Source: Candidatus Eisenbacteria bacterium
Lineage (GTDB): Bacteria; Eisenbacteria; RBG-16-71-46
Assembly: GCA_035712145.1 (NCBI GenBank)
Contig: DASTBI010000252.1
Span: 62,001-126,000 of the forward strand
Reading direction: 5' to 3'
DNA length: 64,000 nt
The position numbers and the translations under genes are program-made. Shown one piece after another: positions 1 through 8,695 of the stretch. Each line of letters begins with the position of its first letter. The first letter of the stretch is position 1. Below the pieces are notes generated by a model, which was not told where the DNA came from, did not search any database, and saw only the letters and a program-made list of their open reading frames with translations.

Positions 1-1375
1 GATGGTCGAGCACTTCTTCGAGCAGCGCCTCGAGCGCCGATCCGACCTCGGGACCCGGGCCGAGTCCCAGCTCGTGCATCACGCCGTGGCCGTCGATCGC
101 GAGATCGGCGACCGTGAGCGCGCGCGAGTCGCCGAGCACGCGCTCGATGCGGGCGCGCAACGCCTCCAGGTTGGCGGGGAAGCCGCGACGCTTGCCGTTG
201 CCGATCGCGTCCGCGAGCCGCAGGTCGAATAGATCCGCCACCCGCTCCGGGCCGACGCGCCGGATCCAGCGCCGGACGGCGCCGTCGCTCCACTCCGGGC
301 GGTAGTCGAACATGTGCTCGCGGATCAGGTGCACCACCTGCTCGCGAAACTCGGTGGCGAAACGCAGGCGCCCGAGCAGCCGGTCGGCCAGGTCGGCGCC
401 GACGTTCTGATGACCGTAGAACGTCCCCTCACCCTCCCGCTCGACCCGCGTGTCCGGCTTTCCGATGTCGTGGAGCAGCGCGGCCCACCGCACCACGGGC
501 TTCTCGGCCGGCGCGGCATCGCACGTCACCAGGCTGTGGCGATAGACGTCATAGGCGTGGTAGCGGTTCTGCGGCACGCCCACGCAGTGCGCGAGCTCCG
601 GCAGCCAGCGCTGGAGAAGCCCCGACTCGCGCATGATCTCGAGCCCGACCGAGGGCTGCCGCGAGGCCATCATCTTCGAAAGCTCCACGCGCACGCGCTC
701 CAGCGCCACCGCTTCGAGATTCACTCCGCTCTCGGGCGCCGAGATCGAAGCGAGCGCCCGCTGCAGCTCGGCATCGAGCGACATTTCGAGCGCGGCCGCC
801 AGCCGGGCCGCGCGCAGCGGCCGCAACGCATCCTCGCGAAACCGTTCCAGCGGCTCTCCCACCGCGCGCAGCCGGCGGCGTTCGAGATCGTTCGCGCCGT
901 CGTGCGGATCGAGCAGCTCCGCCCGCGCCGGATCCCATGCCATCGCGTTCACGGTGAAGTCGCGGCGGTCGAGATCCTCGAGCGGGTCTCGAGTGAAGGT
1001 CACGTGGTCCGGCCGGCGCGCGTCGGAATACGCGCCTTCGCGGCGAAACGTCGTGCACTCGACCTCGATGCCCGGCTCGATCACGAGCACGGTGCCGTGG
1101 CGCAACCCGATCGGATCCACGTGCGTGAAGCGCGCGCTCACCTGATCGGGCGGCAGGTCCGTGGCCACATCGAACGTCGGGTCGCCCTTGCGCTCGAGCA
1201 GCGCATCCCGCACCGTACCTCCGACCAGGTAGGCGCGATGACCGCCTTCGCGCAGCCGGGCCAGCACGTCGAGGAGCCGGGCGGGCCAGACGTGCGAAGC
1301 CAGGGTTCTCTGCGCGCGCAGCCGAGCCGCGGCGCCGCGGCCTTTCATCCAGTCGTCGAGCCAGCGAGGCATCAT
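1..1375 (-). CDS. cca: CCA tRNA nucleotidyltransferase (3' end beyond window)
   Basis: Adds or repairs the 3' CCA of tRNAs from CTP and ATP without a nucleic-acid template. Reading the minus strand from ATG 1375 gives 458 open codons that run off the left edge. Visible motifs are VGGTVRDALL (residues 51-60), the nucleotidyltransferase core near 65-72, the RRDFTVNAMAWD segment, and a C-terminal HD domain with LLHDIGKPD. The length is close to a complete HD-containing enzyme. One oddity: the usual D-x-D metal pair reads TFD (67-69), with another Asp at 65. The start overlaps the start of the divergent plus-strand gene; ATG 1348 is an alternative. The CAU tRNA at 61840-61913 lacks an encoded CCA, so the genome needs this enzyme. 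Family assignment is secure. Confidence 0.93.
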   Translation of the reverse strand, partial: MMPRWLDDWMKGRGAAARLRAQRTLASHVWPARLLDVLARLREGGHRAYLVGGTVRDALLERKGDPTFDVATDLPPDQVSARFTHVDPIGLRHGTVLVIEPGIEVECTTFRREGAYSDARRPDHVTFTRDPLEDLDRRDFTVNAMAWDPARAELLDPHDGANDLERRRLRAVGEPLERFREDALRPLRAARLAAALEMSLDAELQRALASISAPESGVNLEAVALERVRVELSKMMASRQPSVGLEIMRESGLLQRWLPELAHCVGVPQNRYHAYDVYRHSLVTCDAAPAEKPVVRWAALLHDIGKPDTRVEREGEGTFYGHQNVGADLADRLLGRLRFATEFREQVVHLIREHMFDYRPEWSDGAVRRWIRRVGPERVADLFDLRLADAIGNGKRRGFPANLEALRARIERVLGDSRALTVADLAIDGHGVMHELGLGPGPEVGSALEALLEEVLDH

Positions 1376-1805
1376 GAGAGGCATGATGAACCCAACTCTA
1401 CGCCAAGCGTGGGCGGGCGCCATCACGCTCCTGCTCCTGTCAGCGTCGCCCGCGTTCGCCGAGGCTCCGCGCCTGGATCATGGCTTCGTGGCTCAGGGGA
1501 TCGACACCGTGGAGGTCAGTCGATCGGGTGGAACAATCATAGGCTGGGAGGTTCCGAAGGAGCTTCCTCCACCGCTCGAGACGACCCGCGGTCGAGCCGA
1601 CCTCTACCAGCACGCGTCGCTTTCCTTCGCCATCGGGCTCGCGGTCGGTGTCGCGACCGAGGAGCCCGCGGCTGCCGCCGGCGTGTCGATCACGTTCGGC
1701 GTGGGCAAGGAGATCTTCGACGAGCGCTTCGACAAGACCGATCTGCTGGCGGATCTCGTCGGCGCCGGGCTCGCCGCGCTCGTCACCCACTGGCTCGAGC
1801 CCTAG
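1374..1805 (+). CDS. Secreted protein of unknown function, YfiM-like pattern
   Basis: A 143-residue protein with a signal peptide (hydrophobic run ITLLLLSASPAFA, cleavage after AFA near residue 29). The mature part ends in a glycine/alanine-rich segment with LYQHASLSFAIG, then GVGKEIFDERF, then a final hydrophobic helix. The H...S...GKE..D order resembles the small DUF2279/YfiM-type envelope proteins, but this is a weak pattern match. ATG codons at 1374, 1383 and 1386 are all possible; 1374 has GAGG four bases upstream, 1386 has AGAGG. Its start overlaps the divergent cca start, and its TAG stop overlaps the TAG of the convergent lipoprotein gene on the shared bases CTAG. Function not known. 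Confidence 0.7.
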   Translation: MRGMMNPTLRQAWAGAITLLLLSASPAFAEAPRLDHGFVAQGIDTVEVSRSGGTIIGWEVPKELPPPLETTRGRADLYQHASLSFAIGLAVGVATEEPAAAAGVSITFGVGKEIFDERFDKTDLLADLVGAGLAALVTHWLEP

Positions 1806-2224
1806 GGACAACCTCTCGGGCCGCAGTTCCCGTCGTCCCCGCCATCACCGCCGTCGCCGCTGCTCGGCTGGGTGAGGACCGCCGCCAGGACCACGGCCGC
1901 CGCCACACCGGCCACGACCCCCACCTTGAACCAGTCGAGCTGGCGAACCGAGAGGGTCGACACCTCGTCGAGCGCGAGCGCCGTGGTCCGGTACTCGTCG
2001 AACGACCCCTCCGTCTCGAGCTGCTTCTGGCCGAACAGGCTGTCCGCGCGCACCTGCACGCGGTCGAACTCGTACTTGGCGCCCGCCTTGGTCACCACCG
2101 TGACCCGCTCGCGCTCGGGACGCGCCGCGTACTCCCCGCGCGGGATCTCACGGTTCACGGCACACGAACAGGCGAACAGGCATACGAGCGCGCAGGCGCG
2201 GTGCGACCTTTTCCAGTCGATCAT
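1802..2224 (-). CDS. Predicted lipoprotein with C-terminal membrane segment
   Basis: A 140-residue protein. The N-terminus has a short hydrophobic stretch ending in a Cys-rich lipobox-like site (CLFACSC near residues 15-21), so it is probably a lipoprotein. The middle (VTVVTKAGAKYEFDRVQVRADSLFG) resembles small beta-rich domains seen in periplasmic lipoproteins. A second hydrophobic segment (VGVVAGVAAAVVLAAVL) is followed by a Gly/Asp-rich tail with two Cys. ATG 2224 is preceded by GGGGAGG with three bases between, a strong ribosome site. It lies downstream of the ptsN/zinc-ribbon pair on the same strand and converges on the secreted-protein gene. No function can be assigned. Confidence 0.75.
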   Translation of the reverse strand: MIDWKRSHRACALVCLFACSCAVNREIPRGEYAARPERERVTVVTKAGAKYEFDRVQVRADSLFGQKQLETEGSFDEYRTTALALDEVSTLSVRQLDWFKVGVVAGVAAAVVLAAVLTQPSSGDGGDGGDDGNCGPRGCP

Positions 2225-2287
2225 GATCCTCCCCGTAGACTTCCGGTCGGGATCAGGATAGCAGGCGGAGGCGAAAGGCCTCCTCGC

Positions 2288-2632
2288 TCACGTCCAGTAG
2301 AGGATCCGGGCGCAAGACTCGCAGTGCTGCGGGGTCGGCGCATCGCCGCCCTTCGGACGCGCGGTCGTGGGCAGCGTGACGAAGCAGCCTGAGCACACGC
2401 GTTCGCGCACGGCGGCGACCGCCCGGCCGTAGCGCTGCCGGGTGCGCTCGTACGAGACCGTCCAGCGGCGGTCGATGGTCTCCGCCAGCCGTCCGCGCGC
2501 GGCCATCACGCGCGGAAGTCCTTCGAGCCCGAAGCCGAGCTTCCTGAGCCGCATGCGGGACTCGGAGCTCTGCGCTTCGCGGATCATCGCGTCGACATCC
2601 GCGAGCAGCACCACCGACTCGATCGTGTTCAT
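2288..2632 (-). CDS. Short C4 zinc-ribbon protein
   Basis: A 114-residue protein starting at ATG 2632, which overlaps the TGA of ptsN as ATGA. The long upstream reading frame in this phase is not used. A helical N-terminal part (~1-78) leads into a zinc ribbon with C80-x2-C83 and C104-x2-C107, ending RILYW. The same ribbon (C-G-G-C-F ... C-x2-C-G-R-L-L-I-W) closes the full-length zinc-ribbon protein at 60840-61553, so this is a truncated member of the C4-type zinc-ribbon (zf-RING_7/DUF164) family that kept only half the usual coiled coil. The partner or nucleic acid it binds is unknown. Tight coupling to ptsN suggests joint expression. Confidence 0.8.
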   Translation of the reverse strand: MNTIESVVLLADVDAMIREAQSSESRMRLRKLGFGLEGLPRVMAARGRLAETIDRRWTVSYERTRQRYGRAVAAVRERVCSGCFVTLPTTARPKGGDAPTPQHCESCARILYWT

Positions 2633-3093
2633 GCCAGCGCCTGTCGCGAGGCCATGGCGAATTCCTCTGCGGACGGCGCCGAGATCAGCTTCTGACGCGT
2701 GCGCTGCAGCCGGAAGCTCGCCGCCGCGCGGGCGAGCAGGGCATGGAAGGCGTCGTCCGACCACTCGGCGGGCGCCAGGGTCAGCAGCACCAGCTGCACC
2801 GGCAAACCGTCGGGCGCCTGCCAATCGATGCCGCGCGTCGAGCGCGCCACCAGGATGCGCGGCTGGGAAACCGTGAGCGACCGGGCGTGAGGAAGAGCCA
2901 CGGCCTTGCCGAGCCCCGTGCCACCGAGTCGCTCGCGGAGCTTGAGCAGCTCCAGCAGCAGGTCGCTTCCCGTCAACACACCTGCGGCGTCCACCGCCGC
3001 CACCATCTCGGCGAGGGCCGCGTCCTTCTTCCTGGACTTGAGATCGGGGATGCAGAGCGAGAGGTCGTTTTCCGGTAGAGCCGCCAACGCCAT
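2629..3093 (-). CDS. ptsN: PTS EIIA-like regulatory protein (EIIANtr type)
   Basis: A 154-residue EIIA domain of the fructose/mannitol fold, like the nitrogen-PTS regulator PtsN. The phospho-acceptor is H69 in GKAVALPHARS, the diagnostic motif. Family members receive phosphate from NPr and control transporters or enzymes by their phosphorylation state; no EI or NPr gene is in the window. It overlaps the following zinc-ribbon gene by ATGA. Upstream, GTGACC-17-TAGCCT at 3151-3123 is a plausible promoter, and GGAGG lies in the leader. The N-terminal 20 residues are a little longer than a minimal EIIA. Confidence 0.88.
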   Translation of the reverse strand: MALAALPENDLSLCIPDLKSRKKDAALAEMVAAVDAAGVLTGSDLLLELLKLRERLGGTGLGKAVALPHARSLTVSQPRILVARSTRGIDWQAPDGLPVQLVLLTLAPAEWSDDAFHALLARAAASFRLQRTRQKLISAPSAEEFAMASRQALA

Positions 3094-3122
3094 AGGCTCG
3101 AAATCCTCCGCGCGTGAGCGCG

Positions 3123-3151
3123 AGGCTACCAGACCCCATGTCGGCGGTCAC
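3123..3151 (-). promoter_or_regulatory. Putative sigma70 promoter of ptsN
   Basis: Minus strand: -35 GTGACC (3151-3146), 17-bp spacer, -10 TAGCCT (3128-3123). It sits between the PAP2 stop and the ptsN start, giving a leader of about 23 bases. The -35 departs from TTGACA in its first base and last two bases. Confidence 0.45.
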
Positions 3152-3738
3152 CTGCTTGCGGCTTTCCGCTCCGTCGTCTCGAGGTGTCCAGGCCAGCGGC
3201 GGATCATCCGTTCGATGAGCCAGCCCGACGCAACACCAATCAGGGCACCGCACAACACGTCGCTGACAAAGTGTCGGTTCAGGTAGACCCTGGAAAAGGC
3301 GACCAGCGCGGCAAATAGGTAGAAGGCGGGCGCCGCCCGGCGCCACCTCCGGGCAAATACCCAGGCCAGTGCTGCGGCGTTGGCCACGTGGCTCGACGGG
3401 AAGGACGAGTTGGACGACGAGCGCTCGCCGTCCGGACGTGTGCGCTGCGTCGCGCGCTTGAGTCCTTCCACCGCGAGGTTGGCAGGAATCAGGGCGAGGA
3501 TCGCGTGACGCGCCGTCGCCGCTCCGGCGGGACCTCCAAAGGCGGCGATCGCGAGAAGGACTCCGAACACGAGCTGGGGGCGACCGATGTCGCTGATCGT
3601 GTGCATCGGTCCGTCGAATGGCGAAGGCGAGAGGGTTTGCACCGCGCGCTGCATCTTCCAGTCGAGCGATTCGATGCCACCGAGCAGCGAGAAGACCAGA
3701 ACCAGCCGCGGCAGCACCGCGCGTCCGAGGTCAACCAT
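3148..3738 (-). CDS. PAP2-family membrane phosphatase
   Basis: A 196-residue membrane protein with all three PAP2 signatures: K94-x6-R101-P102, SFPSSH (catalytic H117) and S149-R-x5-H156-x3-D160. The family dephosphorylates lipid phosphates such as undecaprenyl pyrophosphate or phosphatidate, or works on other phosphomonoesters. About five hydrophobic segments separate the motifs. It starts at ATG 3738, eight bases inside the end of batD, so it is translationally coupled to the bat operon. The presence of uppS elsewhere in the window makes an undecaprenyl-PP recycling role plausible, but the substrate is not determined by sequence. Confidence 0.9.
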   Translation of the reverse strand: MVDLGRAVLPRLVLVFSLLGGIESLDWKMQRAVQTLSPSPFDGPMHTISDIGRPQLVFGVLLAIAAFGGPAGAATARHAILALIPANLAVEGLKRATQRTRPDGERSSSNSSFPSSHVANAAALAWVFARRWRRAAPAFYLFAALVAFSRVYLNRHFVSDVLCGALIGVASGWLIERMIRRWPGHLETTERKAASR

Positions 3739-6022
3739 CCTCGCCTCCCGCGATCGGGGCCACCGACGTCGCCGGCACCCAGCCGTCGATCACCCGCCCC
3801 GCGGCCACGTGCACCCGGCCTCCCTCCCGTTCGCGGATCGTCACCATCTGCCCGGCTTCGAGCTCGACGTCGGAGCCCTCGAGCGGCGCGACCGCGAGCA
3901 TCACCGCCTGACCCGAGCGCGCCGACAACCAGCCTTGCATCGGGAAGATGGCGGCGCACGAGAGGGCGAGCAATCCCAGAAGGACGCTGCGACCGATTCG
4001 CGGCCAGGCGAGTCCCGTGCACAATCCGAGCGCCAGTGAAAGCGCGCTCCATTCGATCGGCCGCACCGGCAAGCGCGGCGCCGCGGCCCCCACGAGGCCG
4101 CCCGCTTCCCGCACGCGCTCTTCCACCCAGCGGAGCGCTGGATCGCGCGGCTCGATCATCTCGCCCCGCAGGACCCACAACGCGGCGGGTCCGACCTCGC
4201 CGGCCTGCACGCGCGCCCACGCCAGGCGCGCGGCGAGACCCGCGCGTCCGCCGTGGATGCGCCACAGCTCGAGCCACACGCGCCGGGCCTTCTCGACCTC
4301 ACCCCGCCGCGCGGCTTGATCGGCGGCCGCGCTCTGCTGCGCGGCACGATCCCCTCCCGGCCGCGGCCCGAACCCCACACCGAGACCGATGGCGAGAAGC
4401 AGAAGCCCGACCGCGATCAGCCTGAGAGGCACGCGCGCCTGGGTCTTCGGCGCGGCGCGCGACACGCGGTTCATGAGCTCACGCTTCACCGCCTCAGGGT
4501 TCTCCACCGATCCTCCGTAGCGCGCCGCCGCGATGCGATCTCGCACGCCTCGCCACGCCGGATCGCCGGTGGCGCCCGGCTGCGTCTCGAGCCACAGGCT
4601 GGTTTCTTCCATGGCGCGCCACAGCGCCGGACCGGTCACGCCGCGCAGCCGTGCCGTCCATGCCGCGGCGGAGCTCGCCGTGGCCGATTTCTTCGGAGCG
4701 GCGCGCCACAGGCGCCACGCGCCGGCGAGTGAGAGACCGGCGAGCGCGAACGCCCAGGGCGATGGCGTGCGAGCGTCCGGGGCCACAGGATGGTCGGCGA
4801 ACGCACGGGGGAAACCCGCCTCGGCGCCAGGACCGGAGAAGACGGGGGCGCCCACGTCGACCACGGCGACGGCCGCACGCGACTCCACGTAGGTCCCCGC
4901 GGCCGGGTCGAACCACGCGAACTCCGGAGCGCCGATCTCGGTCCGGCCTTCGCGTTTCGCCATCACCGTCCATTGGAAGCGCTTGCGGCCAAAGCTCTGT
5001 CCTGGGATCGGCAGGCTGTCCTCGGTCGTGTGGGCGAGCGCCTCGAGCTGGGGATCGTCGAAGCGCGGCGGCCGGACGAGCGGGAGGTTTCCCCGTCCTC
5101 GAACGTCGAGCCGGAGCGTGATCGGAACGTCGCGCGAGGTGTGCGATCGATCCGGTGTCCAAGACACATCGAAACGCCCCACCGCACCGCTGAACCCCGC
5201 GGGAGCGCCGCCGGGAAGCGGCCGCACCCGGACGCGGACCGGGGGGCTCCTCAGCTCGAGATCGCGGCGATCGCCGCCGAGCCAGCTCGGCAGGCCGAAT
5301 CCGTCGGGCGCGAGGACGACCCGCGCGGTGGCCTCGCCGATCGTGGCTTGCCCGATGGCGAGCGGATAGACGCGCAGCCGTGTCTCGGTCACCAGCACGC
5401 GCTCGCCGTGCGACATGCCGTAGAAGGATTCGGGCGCGGTGGGCTTGTCGGTCCAGAAGCCGGTGGTGGTCGGCGGGGTGTACTGCGGGTCCTCGGCGAA
5501 GTTGGTGCGCTGGATGAGCCGCACGGTCAGCGTCACTTCCTGGCCCAGATACGGATCGCGCGGCTGGACGTCGACCTGCAGCGTGGCAGGCGCGCGCATG
5601 TCACTCCCGCCCATCGAGGCCGACATCTCGGTGACCTCGAGATGGATGACGCCGCTGCGATACGCCTGCGAGCCGGCGCTCACCAGGATGGGTCCGATCG
5701 AGAAGCTTCCGGGGCGCACCGCCTCGATCTCGTAGCGGAACTCGGTCTCCACCGAGGCGCGGCCGTTGACCCACGCGAAGCTCTGTTGACGCGAGCTGCC
5801 GAGCACGCCGAGCCCGTCCGGCACCTCGAACTCTGGAACCTTCACTCCGGTGGCGCCACGCACCACCACCCGCAGCGTCGTGGTCTCCCCCACGGTCATG
5901 CGGCCTCGGTCGATGCTCGCCTCCACGCTCTGCGCCGTGCTCGGCGCGGGAGACAGCATCACCATGAGCACACCCAGAACCCCGCCGGCCAGTCCCCGCG
6001 CCCGGGGCTTCGACCGGCTCAC
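3731..6022 (-). CDS. batD: BatD family membrane protein with C-terminal SH3-like domain
   Basis: A 763-residue protein. A signal peptide (~1-30) is followed by long beta-rich Ig-like BatD domains containing VGETTTLRVVV, then three hydrophobic segments (around PWAFALAGLSL, RLIAVGLLLLAIGLGVGFG and SVLLGLLALSCAAIF), and a last ~55 residues that look like a bacterial SH3 domain (GQMVTIREREGGRVHVA). BatD proteins accompany BatA/BatB VWA proteins in the aerotolerance or envelope-stress operon; their biochemical role is unclear. The start is GTG 6022, overlapping the TGA of the BatB-BatC gene as GTGA. The longer upstream reading frame is low-complexity and rejected. Its own stop overlaps the PAP2 gene. 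Confidence 0.85.
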   Translation of the reverse strand: MSRSKPRARGLAGGVLGVLMVMLSPAPSTAQSVEASIDRGRMTVGETTTLRVVVRGATGVKVPEFEVPDGLGVLGSSRQQSFAWVNGRASVETEFRYEIEAVRPGSFSIGPILVSAGSQAYRSGVIHLEVTEMSASMGGSDMRAPATLQVDVQPRDPYLGQEVTLTVRLIQRTNFAEDPQYTPPTTTGFWTDKPTAPESFYGMSHGERVLVTETRLRVYPLAIGQATIGEATARVVLAPDGFGLPSWLGGDRRDLELRSPPVRVRVRPLPGGAPAGFSGAVGRFDVSWTPDRSHTSRDVPITLRLDVRGRGNLPLVRPPRFDDPQLEALAHTTEDSLPIPGQSFGRKRFQWTVMAKREGRTEIGAPEFAWFDPAAGTYVESRAAVAVVDVGAPVFSGPGAEAGFPRAFADHPVAPDARTPSPWAFALAGLSLAGAWRLWRAAPKKSATASSAAAWTARLRGVTGPALWRAMEETSLWLETQPGATGDPAWRGVRDRIAAARYGGSVENPEAVKRELMNRVSRAAPKTQARVPLRLIAVGLLLLAIGLGVGFGPRPGGDRAAQQSAAADQAARRGEVEKARRVWLELWRIHGGRAGLAARLAWARVQAGEVGPAALWVLRGEMIEPRDPALRWVEERVREAGGLVGAAAPRLPVRPIEWSALSLALGLCTGLAWPRIGRSVLLGLLALSCAAIFPMQGWLSARSGQAVMLAVAPLEGSDVELEAGQMVTIREREGGRVHVAAGRVIDGWVPATSVAPIAGGEDG

Positions 6023-7704
6023 CAATCCTTCCCCCTGCGCTCGCGCATCACGCGCACGCGGCGCATGCGCTGCTGCTCGAGCCGCTCGAGCTCGTGCAGG
6101 CTTCCGAGCAGCTGCTCCGCCTGCTGCCGATCCAGGCCGCGCCCGAACTGCGGCGGCGGTCCGCCCTGGGGAGGCGGCGACGGCTGCGGGCTGCCGGTCG
6201 TGGGCGTGGGATTTCCGCTCTGAGGCTGCGGCTGCTGAGGCTGCGGCTCCGGCTTGGGGGGCGAGGGCGGCGGCTTCTGCCGGCGCTCCCTCTCGCGCAG
6301 CACCCATTCATAGTTGGCGCGCGCGTCCTGATCATTGGGATCCCGCTCGAGCGCGCGGCGCAGCTCGGCGAGCGCCGGATCGAAGTTGCGGGCTTCGGCG
6401 TGAATGGTTCCCAGGTTGTAAGCCGCCGTCTGTCCTGCCACACCGGGTGACGTGACCGCTTCCTCGAGTCCGGCCTTGGCGAGCTGGGCCTTGCCCCCGC
6501 GCGCGCGGGCGGTGGCGAGGTTGACCCGCACCTTGGGATCGTTTCCCTGCCGCAGCCGGCGGGCGTAGAGCGACTCGGCGGCTGAAAACTGGCCCTTCTT
6601 GAACGCGGCGTCTCCCCTGGCCCAGTCACTCTGCGCCTCGGCGCCGCGCGCACCCGAGAGGGTCAGGAGTGCCATCACGAAGCCTGCTGCGGCTGCCGGC
6701 GTCCGCCGACGGCGTCGCTGCAGGTCGTAGCCGATCAGCAGCGCCCCGAGACCCGCGAACCACGGAAAGCGCGCCACCGGCCGTTCCACCAGACGCTCCC
6801 CGCCGCCGCGCCGTTCGGCGCGACCGAGTGGAGCCAGAGCGGCCATCAGGCGCGGCAGCTCGCCGCCCGGCCGTCCGGCGGAGAAGTAGCCGCCGCGCGT
6901 GCGGCGAGCCAGCGCCTTGAGCAGGTGCTCGTCGAGACGGCTGCGCACCGGCCCCCCGGCTTCATCGCGCTTCACGTCCACCACGCGACCCTGATCGTCG
7001 AGCACCGGGACGATGTCGCCCATCGGCGTGCCGACGCCGGTCGCGAACACCCGGATCCCGGTGGCCACGATCTCCTGCATCGCCGCTCGTCCTTGCGACT
7101 CGAGATCCTCGCCATCGGTCCACAGGACGATCGCCTGCTCGCCGCGCCGCTTGGGCGGAAGAAGCTTCATGGCCGCGCGCAGGCCTCGGCCGAGGTCGGA
7201 GCCGGGCTCGGAGAGCGTGCTGCTCGAGAGCGACTCGATGACCAACCGCGCGGCGCTGCGATCCAGCGTCAGCGGACAGAGTCGTGCGGCGTCGCCGGCG
7301 AACGCGACCACCCCCACCTTGCTGCCGGCGAGCTGCTCGAGCACCGCCAGCGCTTCCCGCCGCGCTTCCTCGAGGCGGCTCGGCGGGACATCCCGAACGT
7401 CCATGCTCGCCGAGACGTCGATCACGAACACCACTTCGGAGCCGAGCGCGCTGCGGCGCACCAGCTCGTAGCCCCACTCGGGTCCCGCCGCGCCGAAGGC
7501 CAGCATCGCGAGCGCCAGGAGACGCAGCGCGGCGCCGAGCCGCCGGTTTCCGGGCATTCGCTGCTCGAGCAAGACCGGACTCGCGTGGGGGCCGGTCATC
7601 TGACTCAGGCGCTTCTCCGCGCGCCGCGTCGCGCGCCACTCGATCAGGAGCAGCACCGGCACCGCGACCAGCAGCCACAGCCATTCGGGTCGCTCGAACG
7701 TCAT
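6019..7704 (-). CDS. batB: BatB-BatC fusion: VWA domain plus TPR repeats
   Basis: A 561-residue fusion. Two N-terminal membrane helices (WLWLLVAVPVLLLIEW and RLLALAMLAFGAA) precede a von Willebrand A domain with the MIDAS motif D96-V-S98-A-S100. After another hydrophobic segment come TPR repeats (from ~SDWARGDAAFKKGQ to DARANYEWVL), normally a separate BatC protein. The tail is rich in Pro, Gln and Gly, then ends with a basic helix. VWA/TPR proteins of Bat systems are thought to form a periplasmic or membrane-bound complex with MoxR ATPase. The gene follows batA after nine bases and overlaps batD by GTGA. Confidence 0.88.
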   Translation of the reverse strand: MTFERPEWLWLLVAVPVLLLIEWRATRRAEKRLSQMTGPHASPVLLEQRMPGNRRLGAALRLLALAMLAFGAAGPEWGYELVRRSALGSEVVFVIDVSASMDVRDVPPSRLEEARREALAVLEQLAGSKVGVVAFAGDAARLCPLTLDRSAARLVIESLSSSTLSEPGSDLGRGLRAAMKLLPPKRRGEQAIVLWTDGEDLESQGRAAMQEIVATGIRVFATGVGTPMGDIVPVLDDQGRVVDVKRDEAGGPVRSRLDEHLLKALARRTRGGYFSAGRPGGELPRLMAALAPLGRAERRGGGERLVERPVARFPWFAGLGALLIGYDLQRRRRRTPAAAAGFVMALLTLSGARGAEAQSDWARGDAAFKKGQFSAAESLYARRLRQGNDPKVRVNLATARARGGKAQLAKAGLEEAVTSPGVAGQTAAYNLGTIHAEARNFDPALAELRRALERDPNDQDARANYEWVLRERERRQKPPPSPPKPEPQPQQPQPQSGNPTPTTGSPQPSPPPQGGPPPQFGRGLDRQQAEQLLGSLHELERLEQQRMRRVRVMRERRGKDW

Positions 7705-7714
7705 GGCCGCGCCC

Positions 7715-8695
7715 TCATGGCAGCCTCATCGCCCACGTGGATGCGCTGAGCGCGTGGAACGCCAGCGCGACCGCGGCCCAGCCCAGCAGCCATGGACCCA
7801 GGTCCTGGTAGTCGCGGTAGTCGACCGAGCGGATCGGCGCTCGCTCGAGACGGTCGATCTCGGCGTAGATCGCTTCCAGGGCTCGCGGATCGGTGGCGCG
7901 GTAGAAGCGGCCGCCCGTGCGCTCGGCGATCTGGCGCATCGTGGTCTCGTCGACCTCCATGCGCACCATCTCCACCCTTCGTCCCATCAAAGGATCGTCG
8001 ACCGGCACCGGCACCACGCCCCCCCGTCCCGCGAGCACGGTGTACACCTTGATGCCGAACGCGCGTGCCAGCTCCGCGCCGGTGAGCGGATCGATCGCTC
8101 CGCGGTTGTTCTGTCCGTCGGTCAGCAGGATCACCACCTTGCTCGGCGTCCTGCTCTCTCTGAGCCGCGCCACCGCGGTGGCCAGCCCCATGCCGATCGC
8201 CGTCCCGTCCTCGACCAGGCCGAAGTCGAGGCCGTCGAGCAGCTCGAGCAGGACGTCGTGGTCGAGCGTCAGCGGGCAAACCGTGAACGACGTGCCCGCG
8301 AACGCCACCAGGCCCACGCGGTCGTGATCGCGCTGCTTCACGAACTCGCGCGCCGTCTGCTTGGCGACGAAGAGCCGGTTTCGCGGCCGGAAGTCCTCGG
8401 CGCGCATGCTGGGCGAGAGATCGATGGCCAGGACGATGTCGACGCCGCGGGTCTCGGTCTCGGTCTGTCGGATTCCCTGCTGGGGACGCGCCAACGCCAC
8501 CAGCGCCGTGAGCAGGACGAGCCACGGAAGCAGCGCGATCGATCTCACCAGCAGCGCTCCGCGGCTCTGCGCCCACGCACCCGTGGTGCGCACCCACTCC
8601 AGGGCGGGACGCCGCGCCGCGGGCCGGCGCACGCGCCACACGAGCCACGGCACCGCGAGCAGAAGCAGCAAGAGCCATGGAGTGTCCCAGCGCAT
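7715..8695 (-). CDS. batA: BatA VWA-domain membrane protein
   Basis: A 326-residue protein with two N-terminal membrane helices (WLLLLLLAVPWLVW; SIALLPWLVLLTALVAL), a VWA domain with intact MIDAS D92-L-S94-P-S96 and LLTDGQNN, and a C-terminal helix. This is the standard BatA layout. The start ATG 8695 shares one base with the stop of the upstream membrane protein (TGATG), so the pair is translationally coupled. BatA works with BatB and a MoxR ATPase in the Bacteroides aerotolerance (Bat) system; the metal site suggests divalent-ion-dependent protein binding. Substrates are not known. Confidence 0.9.
   Translation of the reverse strand: MRWDTPWLLLLLLAVPWLVWRVRRPAARRPALEWVRTTGAWAQSRGALLVRSIALLPWLVLLTALVALARPQQGIRQTETETRGVDIVLAIDLSPSMRAEDFRPRNRLFVAKQTAREFVKQRDHDRVGLVAFAGTSFTVCPLTLDHDVLLELLDGLDFGLVEDGTAIGMGLATAVARLRESRTPSKVVILLTDGQNNRGAIDPLTGAELARAFGIKVYTVLAGRGGVVPVPVDDPLMGRRVEMVRMEVDETTMRQIAERTGGRFYRATDPRALEAIYAEIDRLERAPIRSVDYRDYQDLGPWLLGWAAVALAFHALSASTWAMRLP

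Noticed and set aside
2267-2283. A hairpin after the short zinc-ribbon gene
   Set aside because: GGAGGC/GCCTCC with five-base loop, but no T-run; not enough for a terminator call.
314-2392. A 692-codon plus-strand frame
   Set aside because: Antisense to cca and the lipoprotein; cca is clear on the minus strand.
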